NCBI RefSeq assembly: GCF_014529945.1
Contig: NZ_JACVFB010000006.1
Span: 186,001-250,000 of the forward strand
Source: Chitinophaga varians
GTDB lineage: Bacteria > Bacteroidota > Bacteroidia > Chitinophagales > Chitinophagaceae
Direction of reading: 5' to 3'
Length of the DNA stretch: 64,000 bases
Shown here: positions 17,445-25,976 of the stretch, piece by piece
Numbering within the stretch: the first letter of the stretch is position 1
Layout: each line of letters opens with the position of its first letter
The notes under the pieces: model-generated
The model's input: the letters and a program-made list of their open reading frames with translations, nothing else
The model's database searches: none
What the model was told of the DNA's origin: nothing
Program-made: the position numbers and the translations under genes

Positions 17445-18791
17445 ATGACAACAGAGGTAATATTGGTGAAAGCCGGGCAGTTGTTGCTGTCACTCTCTAT
17501 ACTGGTCGTATTGCACGAGTTAGGCCACTTTATCCCCGCCAAATTGTTTAAAACAAAGGTAGAGAAGTTCTACCTGTTCTTCGACCCCTGGTTTTCTCTC
17601 TTTAAAATCAAAAAAGGGGAAACGGAATATGGTATCGGGTGGTTGCCCCTTGGCGGATATGTGAAAATATCCGGCATGATCGACGAAAGTATGGACAAGG
17701 AAGCGATGTCCTTACCCCCGCAACCTTATGAATTCAGGTCGAAACCAGCATGGCAGCGGCTGATCATTATGATCGGCGGCGTGACCGTGAACATCATACT
17801 GGCCTTCTTTATCTACGCTATGATCCTGTGGCACTGGGGTGAGAAATACCTGCCCACAGATGCCGTGAAATACGGTGTAACCGTGGATTCTCTTGGTCAG
17901 AGCATCGGTCTGCGTGACGGTGATAAAATCGTCAGCGTAAACCATAAGAAAGTAGAGCAGTTTGGTGCGATCACCGGACAGGTTATCCTGCATGAGGCGA
18001 AAAGCATAGAAGTGATCCGTGACGGACAGGAACTGAGCATTCCTATCCCTGAAGGTTTTATTCGCTCCCTGCTGAAGCAGAAAGAGCCGTTTGCCTACAT
18101 CCGGTTTCCGTATTACATAGACCGGTTTGAAAAAGGTTCCCTGGCTGAAAAAAGCGGCCTCTTTAAACCCGGCGACCAGATGGTGTCTATCAACGGTCAG
18201 ATGGTGCCTTATTTCACGGACTTCGCCAAGGAAATGCGCAAGCATAAAAACGAAGCAGTGAACATCGGCATCGTCAGAGGTAAGGATTCTATGGTTATTC
18301 CCGTGAAGCTGGATGAAACAGGTAAGCTGGGTATTTATCCGCAGGACCCTGAGAAGTTCTTTGCATACAAGACCAAAACGTACACGCTGCTGGAGGCCAT
18401 TCCGGCCGGTTTCAGCATGAGTGTGGACAAACTGGTGAAATATGTGCAGCAGCTGCGTCTGATCTTCGTTTCCAAAGAAGTGAAGGTGAGCGAGTCGCTG
18501 GGTGGTTTCATGAGTATCGGTAACCTGTTCCCCGAAGCGTGGGACTGGCTGACCTTCTGGGAGATGACCGCTTTCCTGTCCATCATCCTGGCGTTTATGA
18601 ACATCCTGCCTATCCCTGCGCTGGATGGCGGGCACGTCTTATTCCTGCTGTATGAAATCATTACCGGTCGCAAGCCCAGTGAGAAATTCCTGGAATACGC
18701 GCAGATCGCCGGTATGATCGTGCTGTTTGGCCTGCTGTTGCTGGCCAACGGGCTGGATTTCTGGCGGAACATTATCAGTAAATGGTTCTAA
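17445..18791 (+). CDS. rseP: RIP site-2 zinc metalloprotease
   Basis: 448 residues with the site-2 protease metal motif in the first membrane helix (VVLHELGHFIPAKLF, His24, Glu25, His28) and the third ligand region near the end (NILPIPALDGGHVLF). Two PDZ-like regions lie between, including LRDGDKIVSVNHKKV and LFKPGDQMVSINGQMV. Four membrane segments are apparent. RseP cleaves anti-sigma factors and remnant signal peptides within the inner membrane. In this window the two FecR proteins are plausible substrates by analogy with known RseP processing of FecR-type anti-sigma factors, but that link is inference. A strong terminator follows the gene. Confidence 0.95.
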   Translation: MTTEVILVKAGQLLLSLSILVVLHELGHFIPAKLFKTKVEKFYLFFDPWFSLFKIKKGETEYGIGWLPLGGYVKISGMIDESMDKEAMSLPPQPYEFRSKPAWQRLIIMIGGVTVNIILAFFIYAMILWHWGEKYLPTDAVKYGVTVDSLGQSIGLRDGDKIVSVNHKKVEQFGAITGQVILHEAKSIEVIRDGQELSIPIPEGFIRSLLKQKEPFAYIRFPYYIDRFEKGSLAEKSGLFKPGDQMVSINGQMVPYFTDFAKEMRKHKNEAVNIGIVRGKDSMVIPVKLDETGKLGIYPQDPEKFFAYKTKTYTLLEAIPAGFSMSVDKLVKYVQQLRLIFVSKEVKVSESLGGFMSIGNLFPEAWDWLTFWEMTAFLSIILAFMNILPIPALDGGHVLFLLYEIITGRKPSEKFLEYAQIAGMIVLFGLLLLANGLDFWRNIISKWF

Positions 18792-18811
18792 ATCATATGA
18801 TTTTATAAAGG

Positions 18812-18849
18812 ATATGGATTACGGGATTTCCGTAATCCATATTTTTTTT
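18812..18849 (+). terminator. rseP terminator
   Basis: ATATGGATTACGG (18812-18824) pairs perfectly over 13 bp with CCGTAATCCATAT (18830-18842) around GATTT, followed by seven Ts. The tmRNA starts 21 nt later. Confidence 0.9.
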
Positions 18850-18850
18850 G

Positions 18851-18858
18851 TATATTTG
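18851..18858 (+). promoter_or_regulatory. tmRNA -7 box
   Basis: TATATTTG matches the -7 consensus TAnnTTTG and ends 12 nt before the mature 5' end of the tmRNA. No good TTTG is found 20 nt upstream because that position lies within the rseP terminator stem. Confidence 0.5.
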
Positions 18859-18870
18859 TGTTCTGAAATC

Positions 18871-19243
18871 GGGGATGCCTGGTTTTGACAGCATAGGTCT
18901 TTGAAAGTGTAAGCATGTCGTGCGTTGGATAATTAGCACGTTAATCTGAATATTCAAACTTTAATTGGCGAATCTAACTACGCCATGGCTGCCTAATCAG
19001 CGATTAGACACCCATTATAGCCGCCTGGAGTTGTCGCCTTATGCGACTCCCGCCGCTGAATCATCAAACCCATAGGGATAGGTGCTCATGGTTTCTGTGA
19101 GTGAGCACTGAAGCTAAACGGATAAGGACAAGGTTGGTTCGTTGTGCCCCTGCCAAGTCCCGACAAATCAATGCATAAATAAGCATGTAGAAAGCTTTTG
19201 AGGAATATGTTTGGACGCGGGTTCGATTCCCGCCATCTCCACC
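18871..19243 (+). ncRNA. ssrA: Transfer-messenger RNA (tmRNA)
   Basis: The 5' end GGGGATG pairs with CATCTCC at 19234-19240 to form the tRNA-like acceptor stem, and the T arm GCGGGTTCGATTCCCGC is directly before it. The internal frame at 18967-18996 reads GESNYAMAA followed by TAA, giving a Bacteroidota-like proteolysis tag (with the tRNA-supplied Ala in front). The 3' end is ACCG, so the terminal A of CCA is not encoded and must be added or exchanged after processing. The product rescues stalled ribosomes with SmpB and marks proteins for ClpXP. Length about 373 nt is normal. Confidence 0.95.
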
Positions 19244-19250
19244 GATAAAT

Positions 19251-19286
19251 AGAAAAGCCGCTCCCAGAGCGGCTTTTCTATTTTGT
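19251..19286 (+). terminator. tmRNA terminator, possibly bidirectional
   Basis: AGAAAAGCCGCT pairs with AGCGGCTTTTCT (19251-19279) around CCCAG, followed by ATTTTGTT. It lies 7 nt after the tmRNA 3' end and between two convergent units, so it may also stop minus-strand transcription from the MFS gene. Confidence 0.8.
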
Positions 19287-19313
19287 TGTTTATTATAGTA
19301 AGATAATTCCCCA

Positions 19314-20564
19314 CTACGCCTCCGCCGGTATTGCTTGTATAGCAACTGCTTCCACTATTTCTTCTCTCTCCTCCCTCTCTTCTTTCTCTTTCCATTTCGT
19401 TCTCACCAAAAACAGGAAGGTAATAACCGCTACGATGCCATAAGCCATTCCCAGCGTTACCTGATTCGTAATAGAGATGGTATTTACCATCGTTGAGCTC
19501 ATGATAGACGTCACTACAGCAAACCCGCCGCCTGTTAAGCCGCTGGCTTTGCCTGCATATTGAGGGAAGCGGATCAAACAATAGGACATGAGGTTATTGA
19601 AGATAAACCCGGACGTGCTGTGCAGGAGGAAGACGTATATCAACAACGTGTATAGATTGTGGTAGTAGCGTGTCAGCGGTATCATCAGGGCGACCACCAA
19701 TAGCTGCGCGATGCTGGCTACCATCAGTTTTTTGCCCAATGGTTTGCTTACGAGCATTCTGGATAGTGTTCCGCCGATCATCACGGATACGCCGGAGAAT
19801 AATGAACAATAGCCTGTTACGGCGGCTGAGAAATGCAACTGCTGCTCAATCAAAAATGGGCTGCACATACCGTACAATAGTATCATTCCATAGGCTAGTC
19901 CGAGTATTACCAGGCCTGAACTAAAATCCGGTGTTTTGAGCATATGACCATATGTTCGTGTCATTGACTGTACACTGAATGGCTGTGCTGCTTTCATCGA
20001 TTCACCGCCGATGAACAGTTCCACTAAAAAGAACGCTAATCCAAAGTATCCGAGGAACATGAAATTGGAAGACCAGCCCCAGGTGGTCTGAAAGAATCCA
20101 CCCAGGAAAGGCGCTACGATGGGCGCGATAGCCCAGATCACAGAGAACATGCTCGTGTATTTCTTTAATGCTTCTCCTTTATAGAGGTCTATAAAAAAGG
20201 CGCGTTTGCTGATGGCAATCACGGCTACGGTAAATCCCTGCAGTATACGCATGGCATAGATCAGCTGCAGATTGGTGGTGTAGGCAATGATGAAGCTGGC
20301 TGCGCTGAATACCAGTATGGATATCATATTGGGGACATAGCGGCCATAGGTGTCAATCAGTCCGCCTACGATCAGTTGTGAAACGCCGTAACTGATAATG
20401 AAGAGTGAAAGTGTAAGTTGAATGGAGGCTGGTGAAGTATGTAATTGCACCGCCATATCGGGCAGGGAGGGGATGAATATGTCCATGGCGAAACCTGATA
20501 ACGGTATCAGGCATAACGACATGACAGTATTCCAGCCTGCCCTTGATTCTTTGATCCTTCTCAT
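19314..20564 (-). CDS. Bcr/CflA-type multidrug efflux MFS transporter
   Basis: 416 residues with twelve predicted membrane helices. The N-terminal half fits the Bcr/CflA group: IPSLPDMAVQLHTSPASIQLTLS, then motif A as GGLIDTYGRYVPN, then MRILQGFTVAVIAISKRAFF. The family exports drugs and small metabolites by proton exchange; the substrate is unknown. The C-terminal tail is unusual, a charged run KWKEKEEREEREEIVEA coded by a 40-nt purine-rich strand. The gene lies 102 nt from the divergently unrelated but same-strand AraC regulator, which may control it. Confidence 0.88.
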   Translation of the reverse strand: MRRIKESRAGWNTVMSLCLIPLSGFAMDIFIPSLPDMAVQLHTSPASIQLTLSLFIISYGVSQLIVGGLIDTYGRYVPNMISILVFSAASFIIAYTTNLQLIYAMRILQGFTVAVIAISKRAFFIDLYKGEALKKYTSMFSVIWAIAPIVAPFLGGFFQTTWGWSSNFMFLGYFGLAFFLVELFIGGESMKAAQPFSVQSMTRTYGHMLKTPDFSSGLVILGLAYGMILLYGMCSPFLIEQQLHFSAAVTGYCSLFSGVSVMIGGTLSRMLVSKPLGKKLMVASIAQLLVVALMIPLTRYYHNLYTLLIYVFLLHSTSGFIFNNLMSYCLIRFPQYAGKASGLTGGGFAVVTSIMSSTMVNTISITNQVTLGMAYGIVAVITFLFLVRTKWKEKEEREEREEIVEAVAIQAIPAEA

Positions 20565-20666
20565 ATTGGTTGCTTTAAAATAGTACTGTAAAGGTAGGGC
20601 GGCAGGTGGCTATGGCGATTACACGTTTCAAAGGGATGATTATACAAATCAAAGGCGGTTGATAAA

Positions 20667-21614
20667 TCAAGGTAACTTCCCGGATACGGCTGTTTTTGTT
20701 CCCAGGCGAAACTCCACCGGTGTGCGGTTGGTCTGCTGTTTGAAGTATTTATTGAAGTGGGAAGGATATTCAAAGCCCAGTGCATAGGCAATCTCGGAGA
20801 TGTTCCAGTTGGTGTTGCGCAGCAGTGTTTTTGCTTCGGTGATCACCCGTTCATGAATAATTTCGCGTGTGGTTTTATGGGTGTGTTTTTTTACTACGCT
20901 GTTCAGATGGTTTACATGCACATGCAGCAGGCCGGCGAAATGGGCTGGTGTCAATAGTTTCAGCGGAGACTCAGGAGAGTCTATCGGGAACTGTTGGTTC
21001 AGTAGGGTGAAGAAATCTTTCACGAGCCGGTCGCGCACCATGGTAGCCGGTAACTCGCGGCTTTGTTGTAAACGGATGCCTTCGTGAATCACCAGTTGCA
21101 GCAGGTGGCGTATCATGTCCCATTTAAAAGGATAGTCGGTTTCCTGCAGCATTTGCATTTGGGTAAAGTAGGTGCTTAACCGTTGTCTGTCTTCTTTGGT
21201 GAGCGGTATTACCGGCATCAGCGAGGGGTTAAATAACGGGCTGGCGTATTGTATGTCAGCGGGGATACATCCTTCGATGAAGGGTGCGTTGAATAAACAA
21301 TAGAAGCGGTTGAACGGTATGTTCACCTCTATGGAAGTGGGCACCGCCGGATTGGTAAAAATCAGGCAGCATTGATTGATGGGTATCTCTTGTTCATTAT
21401 ACAGTAGTATGCCACTGGCTTTTGCCGGAGTTTGGCTCAGGCATATTTTGAAATAGTCACGGCGGTTGAAAGGTGTTTTGCGGGTGCACGTCAGGGCTTC
21501 GCGGACATTAAAATGTGCTTTGCCGGATTCACGGAGCAGGTCTGATGGAACGTCCTGACCGATACGTGTGTAAAACTGCACCAGCGATTCAGTGGGAATG
21601 AGTTTGTCTGTCAT
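20667..21614 (-). CDS. AraC family transcriptional regulator
   Basis: 315 residues from ATG 21614 (MTDKLIPTESLVQFY). The C-terminal ~100 residues hold the double helix-turn-helix: VHVNHLNSVVKKHTHKTT, then ITEAKTLLRNTNWNISEIAYALGFEYPSHFNKYFKQQTNRTPVEFR (given in two parts, about 210-300). The N-terminal ~200 residues form a cupin-like sensing region. A frame extension to ATG 21668 is rejected because a -7 box (TACCTTTG on the minus strand, plus 21636-21643) lies inside it. The MFS gene follows on the same strand, so local control of efflux is plausible. The ligand is unknown. Confidence 0.88.
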   Translation of the reverse strand: MTDKLIPTESLVQFYTRIGQDVPSDLLRESGKAHFNVREALTCTRKTPFNRRDYFKICLSQTPAKASGILLYNEQEIPINQCCLIFTNPAVPTSIEVNIPFNRFYCLFNAPFIEGCIPADIQYASPLFNPSLMPVIPLTKEDRQRLSTYFTQMQMLQETDYPFKWDMIRHLLQLVIHEGIRLQQSRELPATMVRDRLVKDFFTLLNQQFPIDSPESPLKLLTPAHFAGLLHVHVNHLNSVVKKHTHKTTREIIHERVITEAKTLLRNTNWNISEIAYALGFEYPSHFNKYFKQQTNRTPVEFRLGTKTAVSGKLP

Positions 21615-21635
21615 AGCCTTTTGACTTATATAATT

Positions 21636-21643
21636 CAAAGGTA
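21636..21643 (-). promoter_or_regulatory. AraC gene -7 box
   Basis: TACCTTTG on the minus strand fits TAnnTTTG and lies 22 nt before the chosen ATG at 21614. A matching TTTG at the -33 position was not found, as is common for regulated promoters. It decides between the two possible starts. Confidence 0.45.
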
Positions 21644-21788
21644 TGTATTTAATGTATGTGATCCGCATACTGCGGGTGACAGCTATTAAACAGGAACTGC
21701 AACGACATTACCGTTATAAGCTGTAGTTTCAGTGAAGCAATTGCTTTTTATTATTTAACCCAATTATTTAACCCAAAATCTGCGTAGC

Positions 21789-22574
21789 ATGAAACACCCT
21801 CATGGACACCACATTGGTGCTGCATTCTGTATTGCAGCCTTCACCATTCTCTTTTTTTCCTGTTCAAAAAACGACAAAGACCTGAAAGACCCTTCACCGG
21901 TTCCCAATGCAAAAGAAGAAATGATCAGTTACCTGGCCAGTCAGGGATTTGATCAGCAACACATTGTCTTTGATCAGGACCGTGTTGTGATTGAAGACGA
22001 TATTATCATCTCCCTTCCTGAACTCAAACAACGGGTAGCCGATTGGAAAGCAGAACAAAAGTCTGGCGTACCGCAAACAGAACAACGGAGAGGTACCTAC
22101 ATTGTAGGGAATGCTTACAATACCGACATTAAGTTCTATATCGATCCTGCCGTACCCACCGTGTGGAGAACTGCGATCCAGGGAGCAGTGAACAATTGGA
22201 ATGCCGTAAATGGCACCCGCCTGGGAATGTCTATTGTCACCAATCAGGCAAGTGCGAACACCCGGGTTTTTATGGGATATGAAAACTCAAACTGGATCGC
22301 AAGGGCCTATCTGCCAGGATCAGATAGCAAGCCAGGGGTAACCGTTGAAATTAATTCCAAATACAATACCCTTTCCGCCACCCAGCAACTGTTTGCCATC
22401 ACCCATGAATTTGGTCACACAATAGGGTTTCACCATACCAACCAGACTACTGGTACATGGATATCCGGAACGCCTACCACGGATCCAAATTCTGTGATGA
22501 ATTCAACTGTACTTCCCTGGAATGGATTTACAGCCGGAGATATCAAGGCAACACAGATACTATATCCACAATAA
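21789..22574 (+). CDS. HEIGH-type (M57-like) zinc metalloprotease lipoprotein
   Basis: 261 residues. The signal ends in ILFFSCSKND, a lipobox with the lipidated Cys, so the protein is probably anchored in a membrane facing the periplasm or the outside. The catalytic motif ITHEFGHTIGFHHT contains HExxHxxGxxH (His206, Glu207, His210, His216). A region before it (RAYLPGSDSKPGVTVEINS) and the ending SVMNSTVLPWNGFTAGDIKATQILYP, with a Met-turn-like SVMNS, fit the metzincin-like dual-action HEIGH peptidase family found in Bacteroidota. Substrates are not known. The gene has its own terminator and stands alone. Confidence 0.88.
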   Translation: MKHPHGHHIGAAFCIAAFTILFFSCSKNDKDLKDPSPVPNAKEEMISYLASQGFDQQHIVFDQDRVVIEDDIIISLPELKQRVADWKAEQKSGVPQTEQRRGTYIVGNAYNTDIKFYIDPAVPTVWRTAIQGAVNNWNAVNGTRLGMSIVTNQASANTRVFMGYENSNWIARAYLPGSDSKPGVTVEINSKYNTLSATQQLFAITHEFGHTIGFHHTNQTTGTWISGTPTTDPNSVMNSTVLPWNGFTAGDIKATQILYPQ

Positions 22575-22598
22575 CCGGGGTCGTAAGAAGGTCTTTGA

Positions 22599-22632
22599 GG
22601 CTGGCTGAAAATATTTTCAGCCAGCCTTTTTT
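22599..22632. terminator. Bidirectional terminator between metalloprotease and epoxide hydrolase
   Basis: GGCTGGCTGAAAA (22599-22611) and TTTTCAGCCAGCC (22614-22626) form a perfect 13-bp stem with a 2-nt centre, followed by TTTTTT on the plus strand; the minus strand reads CTCAAAGACC and has a weaker T content. It lies between two convergent genes. Confidence 0.85.
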
Positions 22633-22649
22633 GATGGGGGATAAACCGT

Positions 22650-23828
22650 TTACTTCACACTTTTAAAAAACGTGTCCACTTCTCCCGCCCATATTTCCGG
22701 TGCTTCCAGTGCTGCAAAGTGACCGCCTTTTTCTATTACCGTGAACCGTTTCACATTGGCCTTTCTTTCTGCCCATTCTTTTGGGGTGGGAGCGTCGCCG
22801 GAGAATACTGCCACACCGGTGGGCGTGTTTACCTTTTGACCTGAAGCCAGCTGCTGAAAGCTACCTACAGCGTATGTACGCATGGAGGAATGGATGGTCT
22901 GGCTAACCCAATAGATCATGACGTTGGTCAGCAGTTCGTCTTTGGTGAAATGATCGTCTATAACGCCACCGGGTGTACGCCAGGTGTTGAATTTTTCAAT
23001 GATCCATGCAGCCAGTCCCACGGGTGAGTCGTTCAGGCCATATGCCTGTGTTTGGGGTTTGGTAGCGTGTAACATGGCATAAGCGCCCTCTTTGAACCAC
23101 CATTGCTGTATAAACTGTCCGAATGCCTGTTCTGCCGGTGACATCGTGCTCCAGTCTTCAGATCCGTTGGGGTATCCCACGTCTGTCAGGTGGATAGCGG
23201 CCACGTTTTCAGGATACAGATTAGCGATTGATTTGACAATACCGCTGCCTACATCACCACCGGCGGCGAAGAAGGTGTTATAACCGAGCACATCCTTCAT
23301 TAGCGTAGCAAAGACTTTAGCGGAGCCATCATCGGTCATGGCTACACGACTGGAGAAGCCGAAGCCGGGAATGGAGGGGACCACAAGATCATAGTCCTTT
23401 GTTAACAGCGGAATGACTTTGTGAAAACGATAGAAACAATCAGGCCATCCGTGTACCAACAGCAGGGGTTTTGCATGCGCATTGGGGCTTTTGATGTGCA
23501 GGAAATGAATGGTAGTACCTTCTATCTCCACTGTAAACTGAGGAAATTTGTTGAGTGCGGCCTCCTGTTTACGCCAGTCGTAACCGTTTTGCCAGTAGGT
23601 GACCAGGCTTTGCAGAAATACGGGGTCCGTACCATATTGCCAGCCGGCGTTGTCGGGGGCGTCAGGCCAGCGGGTCTGGCGGAGGCGGTTGCTAAGATCG
23701 TCCAGTACAGATGGTTGTACGTCAATTTTGAAAGGTTTCACGGTAAACATACGGTCTTTTTTTGTAGGTTGTGAAAATGCGGTGATGGCTAAAACAGTGA
23801 CAGTGAACAAAAGAACGACTTGTTTCAT
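22650..23828 (-). CDS. Secreted epoxide hydrolase-like alpha/beta hydrolase
   Basis: 392 residues with a signal peptide (MKQVVLLFTVTVLAITAFSQ). Residues about 30-135 match the epoxide-hydrolase N-terminal domain (FKIDVQPSVLDDLSNRLRQT, RWPDAPDNAGWQYG). The oxyanion motif HGWP is at 126-129, the nucleophile Asp192 in AAGGDVGSGI, and the catalytic His in EKGGHFAALEAPE near the end. The microsomal-type family opens epoxides to diols; some members act on juvenile-hormone-like or other substrates, and the true substrate here is unknown. Export to the periplasm is unusual for detoxifying members and suggests an environmental substrate. Confidence 0.9.
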   Translation of the reverse strand: MKQVVLLFTVTVLAITAFSQPTKKDRMFTVKPFKIDVQPSVLDDLSNRLRQTRWPDAPDNAGWQYGTDPVFLQSLVTYWQNGYDWRKQEAALNKFPQFTVEIEGTTIHFLHIKSPNAHAKPLLLVHGWPDCFYRFHKVIPLLTKDYDLVVPSIPGFGFSSRVAMTDDGSAKVFATLMKDVLGYNTFFAAGGDVGSGIVKSIANLYPENVAAIHLTDVGYPNGSEDWSTMSPAEQAFGQFIQQWWFKEGAYAMLHATKPQTQAYGLNDSPVGLAAWIIEKFNTWRTPGGVIDDHFTKDELLTNVMIYWVSQTIHSSMRTYAVGSFQQLASGQKVNTPTGVAVFSGDAPTPKEWAERKANVKRFTVIEKGGHFAALEAPEIWAGEVDTFFKSVK

Positions 23829-24095
23829 GGAGTGTATTTTTAATAAAACAAAGTTCTAAGGGGGAGATGACAACCTTATGTCAGCAGTAAATCGATTTCA
23901 AAAAATAAAGAATATTTTTAGAAAAGTCAGGTGTCAGAACAAAGTTTTGTTATCTGTATAATAAATTTCCGGGGACCTCTGTTGGTTTCCCATAATTTCC
24001 GTAATTTAAGGTCCTGTTTGTTAGCTTAACCCTGCTTGCCCTTTGACCGTTAATCCTTGTCAGGCAGGGAGCTATACCATATCAAACCGCAATCT

Positions 24096-25943
24096 ATGGC
24101 CTTGTATACCGTAACCACCGTATCTATTGAAGACGAACAATTTCGGCAGTTCCACTCTTTCCGCCTTGAGCAGACTATTTCCGGGCATCATCAATTTGAA
24201 TTAAAAATAGGCTATGAATGGCTTTCCAAGTCAGGCAATAACCCTATTTCAGCCGGGAAATCCCTGTTAGGCAAGGAGATACGCATCTCCGTTCAACCGG
24301 TAGAAGCAGCCGGAGGTTTTCGTCCAATGCTGTTTAACGGCATTATCACCGCCGTCAGTGCCGGCAAAGAAGATGACGGCACCAATGGCAGCGTTGTTTT
24401 CAAGGGCAGCGGCCCTTCCGTTTTGCTGGATGCGGACCCGCATATCCGTGCTTATGAGCAGCAGGACCTTTCCGCCATCGTGAACACGGTGTTGAAAGCC
24501 TGTACGCCTTTTGCCAGCCGCCCGGAGGTAAAGCCCGCCGCAAGCAGGCAGCTGAAATACATCGTGCAGTACAAGGAAACCGGTTTCGATTTCCTGCACC
24601 GCCTGTCGCAGCGATACGGAGAATGGTTCTTCTACAACGGCCAGCAGCTCATCTTCGGGCAGTATACGCCACAGAAAACCACGCTGGTACATCAGGTCGA
24701 CCTGCTTAGCTTCGACCTGGAGCTGCAGATAAAGCCCAATAATCAGGCTACTAACGGGTACGACTATCGTCAGTACCAGATAGTGGAAGATGGCACCCAG
24801 CAAAAGACCGCGGGTAAGTCAGACCCATATACCGAACATGCACAGTCACTGAGCGAAAGGCTGTTTCACCAGGCTTCGCTGTATAAAATACCGTTTGCGT
24901 TTACCAGCAATGCCAAAGCCGAAATGGATGAGCTCACCCTGCGCCGTAAAAAAGCCAGGATGGCACAGATGGTGCGCATCAAAGGACGCAGCAAAAACAC
25001 CAGCCTGCGGCTGGGCGACACCATTGAAATACAGGAAAGCGTGTTGTCCACCGCAACGCACGGGGAGTTTATGATCACCTCCCTGGAGCATTACTGCAAT
25101 GGCAACGGCGACTATTACAACCTGTTTGAGGGCATCCCTGCTGCTGCGGCCGCTCCTGACCTGGAACTGGGACATGTGCCTTATTGCGAGTCCCAGAGCG
25201 CGGTGGTAACGGACAACTTCGATCCTAAAGGCCTGGGCCGTATCAGAGTACGGTTCAACTGGCAAAAGGGACAGACACCCTGGATACGCCTCATGCAGCC
25301 GCACGGCGGCCCTGATAAAGGGTTCTACTTCATCCCTGAAGTGGGAGAGGAGGTATGGGTGGACTTTGAAAACGGCAACGCAGAAGCGCCCTACGCTATC
25401 GCCGCGGCCTATAACGGCAACGCCAAAACGGGATACGGTGACGCGCAGAACAACCTCAAAGTCATCAAAACACGCAGCGGCCACACCATCCGGTTGGACG
25501 ATACCGCCGGACAGGAAAGCATCACTATCCTCGACAAGGGCGGTAATATCGTGGTGCTGGACACCAACGGCAGAAACATCACCATCACGGCCCCTGAAAA
25601 TATTAAGATCAACGCACGTAACATCATCATGGATGCCCGGGAGCGGGTTGACGTAAACGCAGGCACCAATATGACACACGTGGCAGGTATGAACATGAGC
25701 CAGATCGCCGGTATGAACATCCTTCACAATGCCGGTGATTCCATGAACCAGTTCTCCGTGAATGACTATAAACTCACGGCTACCAATATCACCAAAATAG
25801 CCATGGAAGGGATGGACGTACAGGCAAAGAAAATCGAAAAGACAGCCGAACAAATAAAAGTGGAAAGTTCAAAAGATGAGATGACCTTTAATTCCGGTAA
25901 ATCCGTAGAGGTGAAAAGCGCAGAGAAATCAAAATTGTTCTGA
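24096..25943 (+). CDS. vgrG: T6SS VgrG spike protein
   Basis: 615 residues from ATG 24096 (MALYTVTTVSIEDEQF); the frame continues to a TTG at 24057 without added family features. The N-terminal and middle parts match the phage gp27/gp5-like VgrG fold (EIRISVQPVEAAG, YKETGFDFLHRLSQRYGEWFFYNG). The OB-fold region includes DNFDPKGLGRIRVRFNWQKG, WIRLMQPHGG and FYFIPEVGEEVWVDFENGN, a classic Vgr signature. The C-terminal part is a beta-helix needle with short repeats (ITITAPENIKINARNIIMDA; GTNMTHVAGMNMSQIAGMN). In Bacteroidota such proteins tip the type VI tube and load effectors. The following four or five genes look like its cargo and their immunity factors. No sheath, tube, ClpV or baseplate genes occur in the window, so this is an orphan vgrG island. 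Confidence 0.92.
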   Translation: MALYTVTTVSIEDEQFRQFHSFRLEQTISGHHQFELKIGYEWLSKSGNNPISAGKSLLGKEIRISVQPVEAAGGFRPMLFNGIITAVSAGKEDDGTNGSVVFKGSGPSVLLDADPHIRAYEQQDLSAIVNTVLKACTPFASRPEVKPAASRQLKYIVQYKETGFDFLHRLSQRYGEWFFYNGQQLIFGQYTPQKTTLVHQVDLLSFDLELQIKPNNQATNGYDYRQYQIVEDGTQQKTAGKSDPYTEHAQSLSERLFHQASLYKIPFAFTSNAKAEMDELTLRRKKARMAQMVRIKGRSKNTSLRLGDTIEIQESVLSTATHGEFMITSLEHYCNGNGDYYNLFEGIPAAAAAPDLELGHVPYCESQSAVVTDNFDPKGLGRIRVRFNWQKGQTPWIRLMQPHGGPDKGFYFIPEVGEEVWVDFENGNAEAPYAIAAAYNGNAKTGYGDAQNNLKVIKTRSGHTIRLDDTAGQESITILDKGGNIVVLDTNGRNITITAPENIKINARNIIMDARERVDVNAGTNMTHVAGMNMSQIAGMNILHNAGDSMNQFSVNDYKLTATNITKIAMEGMDVQAKKIEKTAEQIKVESSKDEMTFNSGKSVEVKSAEKSKLF

Positions 25944-25976
25944 TATCCCATCCATCCATCTTTAAATTGAAAACCA

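Noticed and set aside
17712..18635. 307-codon minus-strand frame inside rseP
   Set aside because: Antisense shadow of RseP, whose motifs lie on the plus strand.
19064..19581. Minus-strand frames containing MAGIEPASKHIP and GGNRTRVQTYS-like peptides over the tmRNA
   Set aside because: These are the well-known false proteins read from the antisense of tRNA-like ends with the GGGTTCGATTCCC arm; the region is the tmRNA and the end of the MFS gene.
24846..25853. 335-codon minus-strand frame inside vgrG
   Set aside because: Antisense shadow; the plus strand has a full VgrG signature.
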